Positions 25,068 through 33,297 of a stretch of DNA of 64,000 nucleotides are shown one piece after another (within the stretch, counting starts at the first letter, position 1; the number at the start of each line of letters is the position of its first letter). The notes beneath the pieces were generated by a model that saw nothing but the letters and a program-made list of their open reading frames with translations, had not been told where the DNA came from and searched no databases. The position numbers and the translations under genes are program-made. Location: positions 1-64,000 of the forward strand of contig CAKTDV010000014.1 in the NCBI GenBank assembly GCA_934546745.1. The letters are read 5' to 3'. Origin of the DNA: an uncultured Desulfovibrio sp. (GTDB taxonomy: Bacteria > Desulfobacterota > Desulfovibrionia > Desulfovibrionales > Desulfovibrionaceae).

Positions 25068-26132
25068 ATGGCAACGAAGAAACCCGCAAGCAAGCCCAGA
25101 ACAACCGCCAAGGAAGCCCCGGTAGAAAAGGAGAAAAAAGCCGCGTCCAGAGCCGCTAAGGCTCCGGTGGAGGCCGCGCCAATTTCCGCAACAACGGCTG
25201 CGGAAGCCGCTCCGGCAGCTCCCGCTCCGACCCCCAAAGCGGCTCCCATGAAGCCCCGGGCCGGCGGCGGCATGCTCCGCGAGCTGACGGCCCGGCCGCA
25301 GCCGCAGGGCAATCCGTATGCCCCTCTGCCCGCAACGGTGCTTGAAGTCATTCAGGAAACCGGCAACATCCGTACCCTGCGCGTCGCCTTTGACGATGGC
25401 GAGGCCATGAAAAACTTCCATTACGAACCGGGGCAGGTCGGCCAGCTTTCGGTGTTCGGCGCAGGCGAATCCACATTCGTCATCAATTCGCCGCCGTCCC
25501 GCAAGGATTATCTCCAGTTCTCCGTCATGCAGGCCGGGGAAGTGACCGCCGCCATCCACCGTCTCAATCCCGGGGACAAGGTCGGCGTGCGCGCCCCGCT
25601 CGGCAACTATTTCCCCTATGAACAATGGAAGGGCAAGAACGTCTTTTTCGTTGGCGGGGGTATCGGTATGGCGCCGATTCGCACCATTATGCTGCACCTG
25701 CTGGAAAACAGGAAGGATTACGGCAAGATCAGCCTGCTTTACGGGGCGCGCAGCCCGCGTGATATGGCGTACAGCTATGAGTTGCAGGGCTGGCTGGACA
25801 ATCCCGATCTGGACTGCACCCTGTGCATCGACAATCCCTTCGAGGGCTGGCAGCACAAAGTCGGTCTGATTCCCAATGTCCTGACAGAGCTGCAACCCAG
25901 CCCCGACAATACCGTGGCCGTCCTTTGCGGCCCGCCGATTATGATCAAGTTTACTCTGCAAGCCCTTGAAAAGCTGGGCTTCGCACCGGACAATATCGTG
26001 ACGACACTGGAAAAACGCATGAAATGCGGCATCGGCATCTGTGGCCGCTGCAATATCGGCAGCCACTATGTCTGCATTGACGGCCCCGTCTTCACGCTGG
26101 CGCAGTTACAGGCGCTGCCGCCGGAACTCTAG
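25068..26132 (+). CDS. flxA: FlxA-like FAD/NAD(P)-binding oxidoreductase with an Ala/Lys/Pro-rich N-terminal extension
   Basis: This 354-residue flavoprotein is the NAD(P)H-oxidising entry point of the Flx-Hdr complex and resembles AsrB and dihydroorotate dehydrogenase electron-transfer subunits. From about residue 85 it has the FAD-binding barrel (YEPGQVGQLSVFG, FVINSPPS), the NAD domain (VFFVGGGIGMAPIRTIM, LYGARSPRDM, VLCGPPIMI) and the C-terminal [2Fe-2S] cysteines (MKCGIGICGRCNIG...YVC). The first 70 or so residues are built almost only of Ala, Lys, Pro, Thr and Glu and are not part of the family core. The ATG at 25068 has AGAGGAG upstream. It is the last gene of the cluster. Confidence 0.88.
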   Translation: MATKKPASKPRTTAKEAPVEKEKKAASRAAKAPVEAAPISATTAAEAAPAAPAPTPKAAPMKPRAGGGMLRELTARPQPQGNPYAPLPATVLEVIQETGNIRTLRVAFDDGEAMKNFHYEPGQVGQLSVFGAGESTFVINSPPSRKDYLQFSVMQAGEVTAAIHRLNPGDKVGVRAPLGNYFPYEQWKGKNVFFVGGGIGMAPIRTIMLHLLENRKDYGKISLLYGARSPRDMAYSYELQGWLDNPDLDCTLCIDNPFEGWQHKVGLIPNVLTELQPSPDNTVAVLCGPPIMIKFTLQALEKLGFAPDNIVTTLEKRMKCGIGICGRCNIGSHYVCIDGPVFTLAQLQALPPEL

Positions 26133-26139
26133 AACGGAA

Positions 26140-26268
26140 GCGGTTCCATGTCCAATGTGGAACCGCGCTCATAGACAACGACATCCTCAGGGGCGGAGCT
26201 CATGGGAACGCCGTCTGTGAAACGCCGCAACCGCGGAATTTTACAGACGTGCTCATGGGTTCCGCCCC
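26140..26268 (+). other. Two adjacent hairpins after flxA
   Basis: A first stem (GCGGTTCCA/TGGAACCGC, 26140-26166) follows the flxA stop codon by 8 bases. A second, longer structure spans 26190-26268: GGGGCGGA pairs with TCCGCCCC at the base and CGTCTGT (26212) pairs with ACAGACG (26243) above. GCTCATGGG occurs twice within it. Neither stem has a T run. They may end or protect the hdr-flx mRNA, or form a leader for the next gene 20 bases away. Confidence 0.5.
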
Positions 26269-26288
26269 CTTGAAATCCGCCGGGACGT

Positions 26289-27317
26289 ATGAAAGCCATC
26301 GCCTTTTATTTGCCGCAGTTCCATGTCATTCCTGAAAATGAGGCCGTCTATGGGCCGGGGTTTACGGAGTGGGACAATGTGCGCAACGCCCGTCCGCTCT
26401 TTCCCGGACACCGCCAGCCTCGCGCGCCGCATGGAATGCTGGGATATTATTCTCTGGAAAACCGGCGCACGCTCTTGCTGCAGCACCGGCTGGCCATGAA
26501 CTATGGCGTCGGCGCGTTCTGCTACTATTATTATAACTTTGGCGGTCGGCGGCTGCTGGAAAAGCCTTTGGACATCATCTGCCGCACACCGGCCATTCAG
26601 AATGAATTCTGTCTCTGCTGGCCGCATGTGAGCTGGTGCGATAACCGCAGGCGGGAGCGTCCCGTTTTTCTGGAACAGGACTACTCCGAGGATGCGGCAC
26701 GCCTGATGGCCCGTGATCTTCTGCGGTATTTCCGGCATCCTCGCTATATCCGTGTGGAAGGCAGGCCTTTTTTTCTGATTTTTGCCCCGGAACGCCATCC
26801 CGCCATTGGCGCCTGTACGTCCATCCTGCGTGAGGAAGCCGCCCGCGCTGGGCTTTCGCTCTGTCTTGCCGGCGTGGAAGCCTACGGCCCCAGTGCGCCA
26901 CAGCGCTGGGGGCTGGATTGCATGGTAGAATTTGCACCGAGCTGGGTTCCAGAGAGCATGCTTTCCGCCCCCGGAGAGCAGCCCAGGCGCTATGATTACC
27001 AGGCGACGGTGCGCTTCATGCTTTCCAAGCCGGTACCGCCCTATACCCGTCTGCGCTGCGTGTTTCCCGGCTGGGACAATACCCCCCGTCGCGGGCGCTA
27101 CGGCCTTGCCTGTACCGGAGAAAGCCCCGCCATCTTCCGTCTGGCTCTTGAGGCCGCGACGGAGTATACCCGCGGGGTGCTGCCGCCCTCCTGTCACTAT
27201 GTTTTCATCAATGCCTGGAATGAGTGGGGCGAGGGCTGCTGCATTGAGCCTGACGACTATTATGGCCTGCGGTATCTTGAGGCCATCCGCGAGGTCATGG
27301 GCCGGGAGAGGATGTAA
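26289..27317 (+). CDS. WbsX-type glycosyltransferase / GH99-like protein
   Basis: This 342-residue protein resembles the glycosyltransferase WTbX (WbsX, GH99-like fold) family found in O-antigen and polysaccharide clusters. Hallmarks visible are the start AIAFYLPQFHVIPEN, GPGFTEWDNV, YYYYNFGGRRLLEKP, the central ENEFCLCWPHVSW-like stretch, and the C-terminal FINAWNEWGEGCCIEPD. No signal peptide is present. It stands apart from the other polysaccharide genes at 11.9-15.7 kb. The exact activity of this family is not established. Confidence 0.85.
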   Translation: MKAIAFYLPQFHVIPENEAVYGPGFTEWDNVRNARPLFPGHRQPRAPHGMLGYYSLENRRTLLLQHRLAMNYGVGAFCYYYYNFGGRRLLEKPLDIICRTPAIQNEFCLCWPHVSWCDNRRRERPVFLEQDYSEDAARLMARDLLRYFRHPRYIRVEGRPFFLIFAPERHPAIGACTSILREEAARAGLSLCLAGVEAYGPSAPQRWGLDCMVEFAPSWVPESMLSAPGEQPRRYDYQATVRFMLSKPVPPYTRLRCVFPGWDNTPRRGRYGLACTGESPAIFRLALEAATEYTRGVLPPSCHYVFINAWNEWGEGCCIEPDDYYGLRYLEAIREVMGRERM

Positions 27318-27528
27318 AAGGGGCGGCGTTCAAATGCGCGCGCTCTTCCAGAGACTGTCCAAGCTCTGAACAGGTGTAAAAAATTTATCCAGCCGCCTTC
27401 TCCCAGCTGGCTAAAAATTGATCGCCCCATTGCGCGGCGCAGTGGTCAAGCTCACTGATACCGCTTCCGCCGCTTTTTTCTTTTGCTATCTCTCTGTTTT
27501 TACAGCGTAAAATATCAGGACATCTCTG

Positions 27529-28728
27529 CTATCCCTCTTTGGCATACCTTCTGCAATACGCTGTATGAAATCGAAAGGAGCTCTCATGAAAATAGTCAGT
27601 TTCCTCCTTCTGCCATTCCTTGCCGTAACCCTTCTCGCCGGCGGCGGCTTGGCCCATGCCTGGTCGCCTGTGCCGGGAAGTGGTCTTGAATTGGATCACC
27701 ACGGCTACGGCGGCGGACACGGAGGCTGCTACTAGCTCCACAAATTCGGAGCGGCATCTCTGGCGGGTTCGTTGCCCTCTGCGAACCCGTTGCCGCTCCA
27801 CCTCTCCCCTCTCCTCCTCTCTTCGTCTCTCTCCCCTTGGAGGCCCGTCCGCTCTGCCCTCGGACGGGCCTTTGCCTGTGGGCCAGACATCGGGAGCGAT
27901 CGTTGGGCATGGCAAAAAAGCATAAAAAAGCAAAGCCGCGCATCTTTTTTTGTGATGCGCGGCCCGATTTATGCTCTCTCTCTTCTCCTGGCTCCTTTCA
28001 ACATGGAAGATAACGTTTCGCCTGGCAGGCTGTATGGAAAACTGCTTCCCCTCCACCTTGTAGACGTAGCCGTCCTCAAGCAGGGGCGGTTTTTTCTCTT
28101 CAAGATACGCCGTCATCCCGTCAAGACACCGTTCCAGCGATCCCCATTCCAGATCGATGTCCGCCCAGTCGTAGAGATACCATTGCGTGGCCCGCAGACG
28201 CTCCATCGTCGCGTCGTCAAAGCGCATACGGATGATTTTTGCGGGCACGCCTCCCACAATGCCATAGTCGGGCACGTCCTTTGTCACCACAGCGCCAGCG
28301 CCGACGACAGCGCCGTTGCCGATGCGGATGCCGCCAAGAAGTCTGGCGTGCGCGCCGATCCACACGTCATGGCCGATATGGGCTTCCGCTATCTGGTTGA
28401 AGGGAGCCTGCCGCCGGAAAACCTCAAACATATCGGAAGCCGCCGTCTGGGGAATGGTGCAGGGAGACGTCGTTACTCTGTTGAGAGGATGTTCGCTGCT
28501 GGTACTGTCAACGCCGTGGGCAATGCTGCAATAGTTGCCAATATGGGTGTATTGAAGCGTTGAGAGTGTATAGCTGTACGCTCCCAGGCTTGCCTGCCGC
28601 AGGCCCGCGCCGGGAAACAGCTTGCAATTTTTACCAAGAAAGCCCTGTCCCTCAAAACCGCAGCCGCGCGCCGTAAAAACGTGCCTTTCGCGCAATCCCT
28701 CCACAATTTCATCTGTCAGATGCAGCAT
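27529..28728 (-). CDS. CatB-like hexapeptide-repeat acetyltransferase, 3' end probably altered
   Basis: This open frame codes 399 residues, but only about the first 240 look like a left-handed beta-helix acyltransferase of the xenobiotic (CatB/VatD) type. Those residues show YTHIGNYCSIAHGVDS, the catalytic-histidine-type stretch SSEHPLNRVTTSP, hexapeptide repeats IGHDVWIGAHARLLGG and IGNGAVVGAGAVVTKDVPDYGIVGGVPAK, and WYLYDWADIDLEWG. It likely acetylates a sugar or small molecule with acetyl-CoA. The last 150 residues read through the gene's own terminator and are antisense to the small peptide gene, so a stop loss or frameshift near 28000 is likely; a TGA in another frame lies at about 27998. 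GGAGGT precedes the ATG. A broken paralogue lies at 55536. Confidence 0.75.
   Translation of the reverse strand: MLHLTDEIVEGLRERHVFTARGCGFEGQGFLGKNCKLFPGAGLRQASLGAYSYTLSTLQYTHIGNYCSIAHGVDSTSSEHPLNRVTTSPCTIPQTAASDMFEVFRRQAPFNQIAEAHIGHDVWIGAHARLLGGIRIGNGAVVGAGAVVTKDVPDYGIVGGVPAKIIRMRFDDATMERLRATQWYLYDWADIDLEWGSLERCLDGMTAYLEEKKPPLLEDGYVYKVEGKQFSIQPARRNVIFHVERSQEKRESINRAAHHKKRCAALLFYAFLPCPTIAPDVWPTGKGPSEGRADGPPRGERRREEERGEVERQRVRRGQRTRQRCRSEFVELVAASVSAAVAVVIQFKTTSRHRRPGMGQAAAGEKGYGKEWQKEETDYFHESSFRFHTAYCRRYAKEG
27586..27735 (+). CDS. Small secreted Gly/His-rich peptide (49 aa), hypothetical
   Basis: This short open frame has a strong AAAGGAG ribosome-binding site 6 bases before the ATG. The product has a lysine after the start, a hydrophobic stretch (IVSFLLLPFLAVTLLAGGGL) and an AHA cleavage-like site near residue 25, followed by a short mature part ending in HHGYGGGHGGCY. 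The mature peptide would be about 24 residues, rich in Gly, His and Tyr, with one cysteine near its end. A T-poor but GC-rich hairpin lies about 105 bases downstream on the same strand. The metal-binding look of the tail is only an inference. The gene is antisense to an unlikely extension of the acetyltransferase frame. I do not recognise a family. Confidence 0.6.
   Translation: MKIVSFLLLPFLAVTLLAGGGLAHAWSPVPGSGLELDHHGYGGGHGGCY
27841..27873 (+). terminator. Terminator-like hairpin after the small peptide gene
   Basis: AGGCCCGTCCG and CGGACGGGCCTTT form an 11-bp stem with a 9-base loop and a short T run, about 105 bases after the peptide stop codon. Confidence 0.65.
27913..27963 (-). terminator. 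Terminator of the hexapeptide acetyltransferase
   Basis: On the minus strand, GCCGCGCATC and GATGCGCGGC form a perfect 10-bp stem with a 9-base loop, followed by TTTGCTTTTTT. It lies inside the open frame that continues from the acetyltransferase, which indicates that the true stop codon should come before it. Confidence 0.8.
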
Positions 28729-28756
28729 GGTACCTCCTGAGGATAGAATACGCTAT

Positions 28757-28783
28757 CTTATAGCCCCGGCAGGGCCGTGTCCA
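28757..28783 (-). promoter_or_regulatory. Promoter of the acetyltransferase gene
   Basis: On the minus strand, TGGACA (-35, 28783-28778) and TATAAG (-10, 28762-28757) are separated by 15 bases. The same arrangement, TGGACA-N15-TATAGC, precedes the paralogous copy at 55481-55507. Conservation between the two copies supports a real promoter despite the short spacer. Confidence 0.5.
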
Positions 28784-28835
28784 GATGTTTCCCTGTACGC
28801 GCACTTCGTTGCGCCTCCCGCCGTCGCCAGAAGTG

Positions 28836-29960
28836 TCAGGCAGGGCGAAGAACGATGCGCGTCATCTCCGCGGGAACGCCAATTCTACACGAAAAGCCGT
28901 TCCATATGCCCGTACCGGGACTGACGTAGATCTGTTTGCCGTCACGGTCGTACAGCCCCCGCACAAGGCCCTTGTTGAAGGCCGCCACCAGAGGTTTCAG
29001 GAAAAACATGGTACCGCCGTGCGTATGGCCCGAAAGCTGCAAATCCGCTTCCCGATTCTCCGAAGCCGCGCCCGGCTGATGGGCCAGAAGAAGGCGGATC
29101 GTTTCCGGCGCGCCTTCCAGCGCCTTTGCCGCATCCGGGAGTGTCTCGCCGAACTTCGCCGCCGCGGGATCCGCTATACCGGCAATCACGATGCCGCTTT
29201 CTCCCACAGGGATGGTCCTGTGTTCGTTACACAGCATCGTCACGCCCAGGTTTTCAAAGACGGACGTCCATGCGCGCACACCGTAGTAATACTCATGGTT
29301 GCCCGCCACACCATAGACGCCGTGCCGCGCGGCGAGACCCGCCAAAGGCTGAACTTCCTCCCGCAGGCGTTCGGGGTCGCCATCGATCATATCTCCGGTA
29401 AGGAGAACAAGATCCGGAGTGAGCGCGTTCGTTTTTTTCACCACCTCCCGCAGCCAGTCCCGTTGCAGCAACGGGCCGACATGGAGATCGGAAAGCTGGA
29501 CAAGGGAAAAACCGTCCAGCTCCCGGGGCAGATGCGGCACGGCAACTTCCACAGTGCGGACATCGGGAACCCGCAGGGACTGCCATACGCCGAAGGCGCT
29601 ACAGGCCAGCGCGATAACGGCCAACCCAGCCCTTTGCCGGTCAGGAGAAAAGGGCGGACGCCACCGCCCGCCAGCGCGGCGCGCAAGGAAGAGAACAAGG
29701 AGCGCCATATCTCTTGCCAGAAGCAGGAGGGCAAGAACCAGAAGCGCCGCATAGGACAGCTCCATGATCAGCAGGAACGGGCGGGGCAAGTCCGGCGCGA
29801 AGAGAGATCCGCCGATCCCCTCGTATATCTGAAACTTGCGGCTGACGGCAATCAGCGCCGCCGCCATCAGCAGTTTGGCGAACAGGCCGCACCTCAGGGG
29901 AACGACAAAGCGGATCAGGACGTATGCCAACAACACGAGGGAAACAGAGGAAAGGATCAT
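28836..29960 (-). CDS. Membrane-anchored metallophosphoesterase (YaeI-like)
   Basis: This 374-residue protein has three to four N-terminal membrane segments (about 1-120) followed by a calcineurin-type phosphoesterase domain. The metal-binding motifs are complete: QLSDLHVG (D-x-H), TGDMIDGD (GD), GNHEYYYG (GNH[E/D]), LLLAHQP and SGHTHGG. Such proteins often hydrolyse UDP-diacylglucosamine-like lipids or other phosphoesters; the substrate here is unknown. It lies between the acetyltransferase and the aldo/keto reductase remnant on the same strand. Codon use looks like the core genome. Confidence 0.88.
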   Translation of the reverse strand: MILSSVSLVLLAYVLIRFVVPLRCGLFAKLLMAAALIAVSRKFQIYEGIGGSLFAPDLPRPFLLIMELSYAALLVLALLLLARDMALLVLFLARRAGGRWRPPFSPDRQRAGLAVIALACSAFGVWQSLRVPDVRTVEVAVPHLPRELDGFSLVQLSDLHVGPLLQRDWLREVVKKTNALTPDLVLLTGDMIDGDPERLREEVQPLAGLAARHGVYGVAGNHEYYYGVRAWTSVFENLGVTMLCNEHRTIPVGESGIVIAGIADPAAAKFGETLPDAAKALEGAPETIRLLLAHQPGAASENREADLQLSGHTHGGTMFFLKPLVAAFNKGLVRGLYDRDGKQIYVSPGTGIWNGFSCRIGVPAEMTRIVLRPA

Positions 29961-30074
29961 AGGATGTTGTCCCGCTGTACGACAAATTTCGTAGAATCAG
30001 ATCGTCATGCTGCCACAGAGAAGGGGCGCTTCCTTCATAACACAAGCAGGATAGACCTCACTACATAATTTTTA

Positions 30075-30428
30075 TTAATTTTTGAGTATAGTAAGTCTGC
30101 TTACCCATGCCTCTACATTTTTCCGGACTTCTCGAACAACGCTGCCTCTTACAACCAAGCCCTCCGCAAGACTTGCGCGTGGCGCAAGCGATCTGAGGCC
30201 GGAAAGCGCCCCGGCGTTGGGGTTGGGCGAGGGAAGCGCCGCGTCCAGATCTGGAATGCCCAGGGAAAGGTGCGCGGCCGCCTCGACAGGGAACAGCGAA
30301 TCAGGGTAAGAAACGCCTTTTTCCGGCCCGAATCTGGGAGCCGGTCTGCCGTAGGCGTGATCCATCCCCATACAGCCAAGACCTATGGAGGAAACCATCC
30401 GCCCATTGCCCAACATTCGATTGTTCAT
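30075..30428 (-). pseudogene. Aldo/keto reductase N-terminal remnant
   Basis: The first 27 or so residues (NRMLGNGRMVSSIGLGCMGM, then DHAYGR) match the start of aldo/keto reductases of the type that continue with an EM...AVE...FDTAE sequence. The rest of this 117-residue frame shows none of the family motifs: there is no catalytic tyrosine, lysine or histidine. The gene seems to have lost its body by deletion, with unrelated sequence joined behind it. It lies 15 bases downstream of the FMN reductase gene on the same strand. Confidence 0.6.
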
Positions 30429-30443
30429 GCCGCCTCCCCGCCG

Positions 30444-30983
30444 CTACACGGCGCGCCCCATTTCGTAAGCTTCCCGCAAGGCCGGTTTGTCTTCGATTTC
30501 CCCCGGCCCGTACACCCCTTTCCCATAGATGACGCCGCGTTCAACGGACCCCTCAAGACATCGTGCCAGCCCGCGAAAGCATTCAAGCGTACAGTCCATG
30601 ACGGTAGCGCTGTCTTCGGCGGCCGTCATGAGATAGTAAAACTCCTTGTTTTTGATGGTCAGCCATCGCGCGACGGTACGATCGATGAGGGCCTTCATCT
30701 GCGCGTCGACGGAATAGAAATAGACGGGGCTGGCCATAACAATCACATCGGCGTCGTTCATGCTGTCAAGAATACCGGCCATGTCGTCCTTGATGGCGCA
30801 GACGCCGCCGCCCTTTTGGCAATGATAGCAGGCCAGACAATAGCCGATTTTCCTGTCGCGCAGAAAAACCGTTTCCACCTGATGGCCGCTTTCCTCCGCG
30901 CCCCGGGCAAAGGCGCGGCACAGGGCGGCGGAGTTGCCGTTTTTGCGCGGGCTGCCCGCCAGAATGAGAATCTTTTTGCCCAT
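30444..30983 (-). CDS. NAD(P)H-dependent FMN oxidoreductase / iron-sulfur flavoprotein-like
   Basis: This 179-residue protein of the flavodoxin-like reductase fold has the FMN loop ILAGSPRKNGNSAALCRAF, a cysteine group CLACYHCQKGGGVC (about 48-61) and the phrase DVIVMASPVYFYSVDAQMKALIDR. The cysteine spacing recalls iron-sulfur flavoproteins, but whether a cluster is bound is unclear. The ATG at 30983 has AGGAGAG upstream; a longer in-frame start at 31028 would overlap the preceding gene. It is probably part of a redox operon with the flavodoxin, aldo/keto reductase and cupin genes upstream. Confidence 0.85.
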   Translation of the reverse strand: MGKKILILAGSPRKNGNSAALCRAFARGAEESGHQVETVFLRDRKIGYCLACYHCQKGGGVCAIKDDMAGILDSMNDADVIVMASPVYFYSVDAQMKALIDRTVARWLTIKNKEFYYLMTAAEDSATVMDCTLECFRGLARCLEGSVERGVIYGKGVYGPGEIEDKPALREAYEMGRAV

Positions 30984-30997
30984 AAATCTTTCTCTCC

Positions 30998-31703
30998 TTA
31001 TGTTTTCCGTCCGATTTTCCTCAGCCACGCCGCCACGCCGGACGGCGCCCGCTCCATACGGCTTCGGGAAAGGGCATACCCCTCGCGTATCACGGTAGCG
31101 CCGGGCTGCTTGTTCCGTATGGTCTGAATGGTGCGGGAAAACCCGCTACCGCCGTGGGTGCAGAAGGGAATCAGCGTTTTACCGGAAAAATCGTACTGCT
31201 CCAGAAACGTATACAGAATCATCGGCATGTCGTCCCACCAGTTCGGATAGCCGATAAAAAGAGTGTCATAGGCTTCGAGAGATTCGATCGTTCCCTCAAT
31301 GGCCGGTCGGGCGTTCCGTTTCCGCTCTTCCCCGGCCAGACTGACAAGAGCGCGATGATTTGTGGGATACGGCTTCAGGGGCAGGATGCGGAATATGTCG
31401 CCGCCGGTCATTTCCTGTATCAGCCGCGCCACATACTGCGTATTGCCAAGCACGTTCCCGTTGACGACAACAACGCTGTTCGCCTCATCCCGCGTCATGT
31501 TATGCGGGTTATCAGTTTCCGGCATGGAAAAGTAGACAACGAGGGGCTTTTTTCCCGCTGTTTCCGCGGCATACACGGAAAGCAGTTGGCAACACCGGGG
31601 CAAGGACACCGAACGAAAGGCCAAAAGCCATCATTTTCATGATGCTGCGTCTGGATATGTTTGCAGAAGTCAGATTGCCAGATTTATAGTGACGGGATTT
31701 CAT
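30998..31703 (-). pseudogene. Tat-exported flavodoxin, frameshifted
   Basis: Two frames together make one protein. The 5' part, starting at an ATG at 31703 with a GGAGG site, encodes a twin-arginine leader (ISRRSIMKMMAFGLSFG) ending PTAFRV. The 3' part continues in another frame with YAAETAGKKPLVVYFSMPETD, GNTQYVARLIQEMTGGDIF, FIGYPNWWDDMP and FCTHGGSGFS, typical of secreted flavodoxin-like proteins. One base appears lost near 31569-31578. Read alone, the 3' frame could start with MAFRSVSL at 31624, but it would lack the leader. Either the gene is broken or the sequence has an error. It would have supplied an FMN electron carrier outside the cytoplasm. Confidence 0.75.
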
Positions 31704-31786
31704 AATGCCTCCATAAACGCTGAAGCTCTGTTCTGTGTTCTTCCTGATGGGGAACCTTCACTGCGGCTGGTCGCCTTGGGGGTTTG

Positions 31787-32638
31787 TCAGTCGTGTATTC
31801 TGTATTTTTCCAGCAGGATCTCTCCCAATCCCGGAGTTTCTGGATCATGGGTCCCCCTGCCGGTGTCCAGTCTCCGCAGTTCCTGCATTTCCCCTTCTGT
31901 CAGAGTGAAGTCGAAAATTTCGATATTTCCGGCAATTCTGACAGGATTGGTTGATTTCGGCAGGACGATGATTCCGTCCTGCACCTCGAAGCGCAAAATA
32001 ATCTGTCCGGCGTTTTTATGGTATTTTTGTGCCAGTGCGCTGATGAATGGATGATCAAGCAGATTTCTGTCTCCGTGGCCGAGAGGATACCATGCCTCCA
32101 GCGCCACACCGTCCGCAGCAAGCAGATTCCTCAGTTCCCGCTGTTGGAAAAAAGGATTGCATTCCACCTGGTTGACGGCGGGCAATGTAGAGAACTGCGG
32201 AATAAACATTTTCCACAGTCTCGGAGTCATGTTGCTGACGCCGATGGACCTCAGCTTTCCTTCCTTTTGCGCCTCCTCCAGAGCCTTCCATGCGCCCGGC
32301 ACGTCGCCGTAGGGCTGGTGGAGCAGATAAAGGTCTATATAGTCCATGTTCAACTTACGGAGCGACGTCGCAATACCGGCTCTGGCCGCTTCATAGCCAT
32401 AGTCTTGAATCCAGAGCTTGCTGGTCACAAAAATGTCTTTTCGGGAAATGCCGCTATCCCGGACAGCGTTGCCCACTTCGGCTTCATTGAAGTAGGCGGC
32501 GGCCGTGTCAATGTGGCGGTATCCTGCGCACAGGGCTTCTTTGACTGCGTTATAGGTGGAACCGTCATTTGGAATCATGAATACCCCGAAACCAACAGAG
32601 GGGATAAGGTTGCCGTCGTTCAACAGAATGTTTTTCAT
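31787..32638 (-). CDS. Aldo/keto reductase (2,5-diketo-D-gluconate reductase-like)
   Basis: This 283-residue NADPH-dependent oxidoreductase has a TIM-barrel and complete catalytic set: aspartate and tyrosine in RHIDTAAAYFNE (about 45-55), lysine in VTSKLW (about 73) and histidine in LLHQPYGD (about 106). The NADPH-binding end shows IVLPKSTNPVRIAGN. It likely reduces small aldehydes or ketones. The gene looks intact, unlike several neighbours, and lies between the frameshifted flavodoxin and the cupin gene. Confidence 0.93.
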   Translation of the reverse strand: MKNILLNDGNLIPSVGFGVFMIPNDGSTYNAVKEALCAGYRHIDTAAAYFNEAEVGNAVRDSGISRKDIFVTSKLWIQDYGYEAARAGIATSLRKLNMDYIDLYLLHQPYGDVPGAWKALEEAQKEGKLRSIGVSNMTPRLWKMFIPQFSTLPAVNQVECNPFFQQRELRNLLAADGVALEAWYPLGHGDRNLLDHPFISALAQKYHKNAGQIILRFEVQDGIIVLPKSTNPVRIAGNIEIFDFTLTEGEMQELRRLDTGRGTHDPETPGLGEILLEKYRIHD

Positions 32639-32730
32639 CGTTGTCGCCTCAGATGGGTGTATAAGCTTGAAGCCTGTTCCCTGACTGCCTCAGTGATGCT
32701 TACTTTAGATATACGCTGTTACCGGACAGT

Positions 32731-33201
32731 TTATTGTTCATCATTGACCTTTTCCATCCACGTTACGCTTTTGCCGTCCAGCCGTTCTCCTATGGCAATA
32801 TGCGTCATGGCGTTATCGGGGGCAGCTCCGTGCCAGTGTTTGACATTGGGAGGGCACAGCACTACGTCTCCTTGCCGGATGACCTGGATCGGGCCGCCCC
32901 ATTCCTGGGTCAGCCCGGTGCCGAACGTAACAATCAGTGTCTGGCCCAGCGGATGGGTATGCCAGCTGGTACGCGCGCCCGGCTCAAAGGTGACATAGGC
33001 GCCATAGACACGTTGCGGGGCCTGGGCATCAAAAGCCGGATCAACGCGGACATTGCCTGTAAAATTCTGTTTGGGTGCGGTGGACGAAGGGCGGGAACCT
33101 GCCGGAATCACGAGCTGTCCCTGGGCTTCGGCATGAGCCGGGGGGACGGTTATGCCCCCGGAAAGAAACAGACAAAGAATGAAAAGTGAAAGGCGATTCA
33201 T
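32731..33201 (-). CDS. Secreted cupin-domain protein
   Basis: This 156-residue protein has a signal peptide (MNRLSLFILCLFLSGG...AHAEA) and a single cupin barrel with metal-ligand histidines in TSWHTHPLGQTL and the second-motif NVKHWHGAAPD. Related proteins are annotated as cupin or carboxymuconolactone-linked and occur in the same operon type with aldo/keto reductases and flavodoxins. No enzyme activity can be assigned. It lies 92 bases upstream of the aldo/keto reductase gene on the same strand. Confidence 0.85.
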   Translation of the reverse strand: MNRLSLFILCLFLSGGITVPPAHAEAQGQLVIPAGSRPSSTAPKQNFTGNVRVDPAFDAQAPQRVYGAYVTFEPGARTSWHTHPLGQTLIVTFGTGLTQEWGGPIQVIRQGDVVLCPPNVKHWHGAAPDNAMTHIAIGERLDGKSVTWMEKVNDEQ

Positions 33202-33297
33202 GATATTCTCCGGGAAAAGTCGTGTCCTCAGCAGGAGGGAATGGCATTACATGCCGTCAAAACGCCATCCTGCATTGATCCAGTTTGTTGAAACAGG

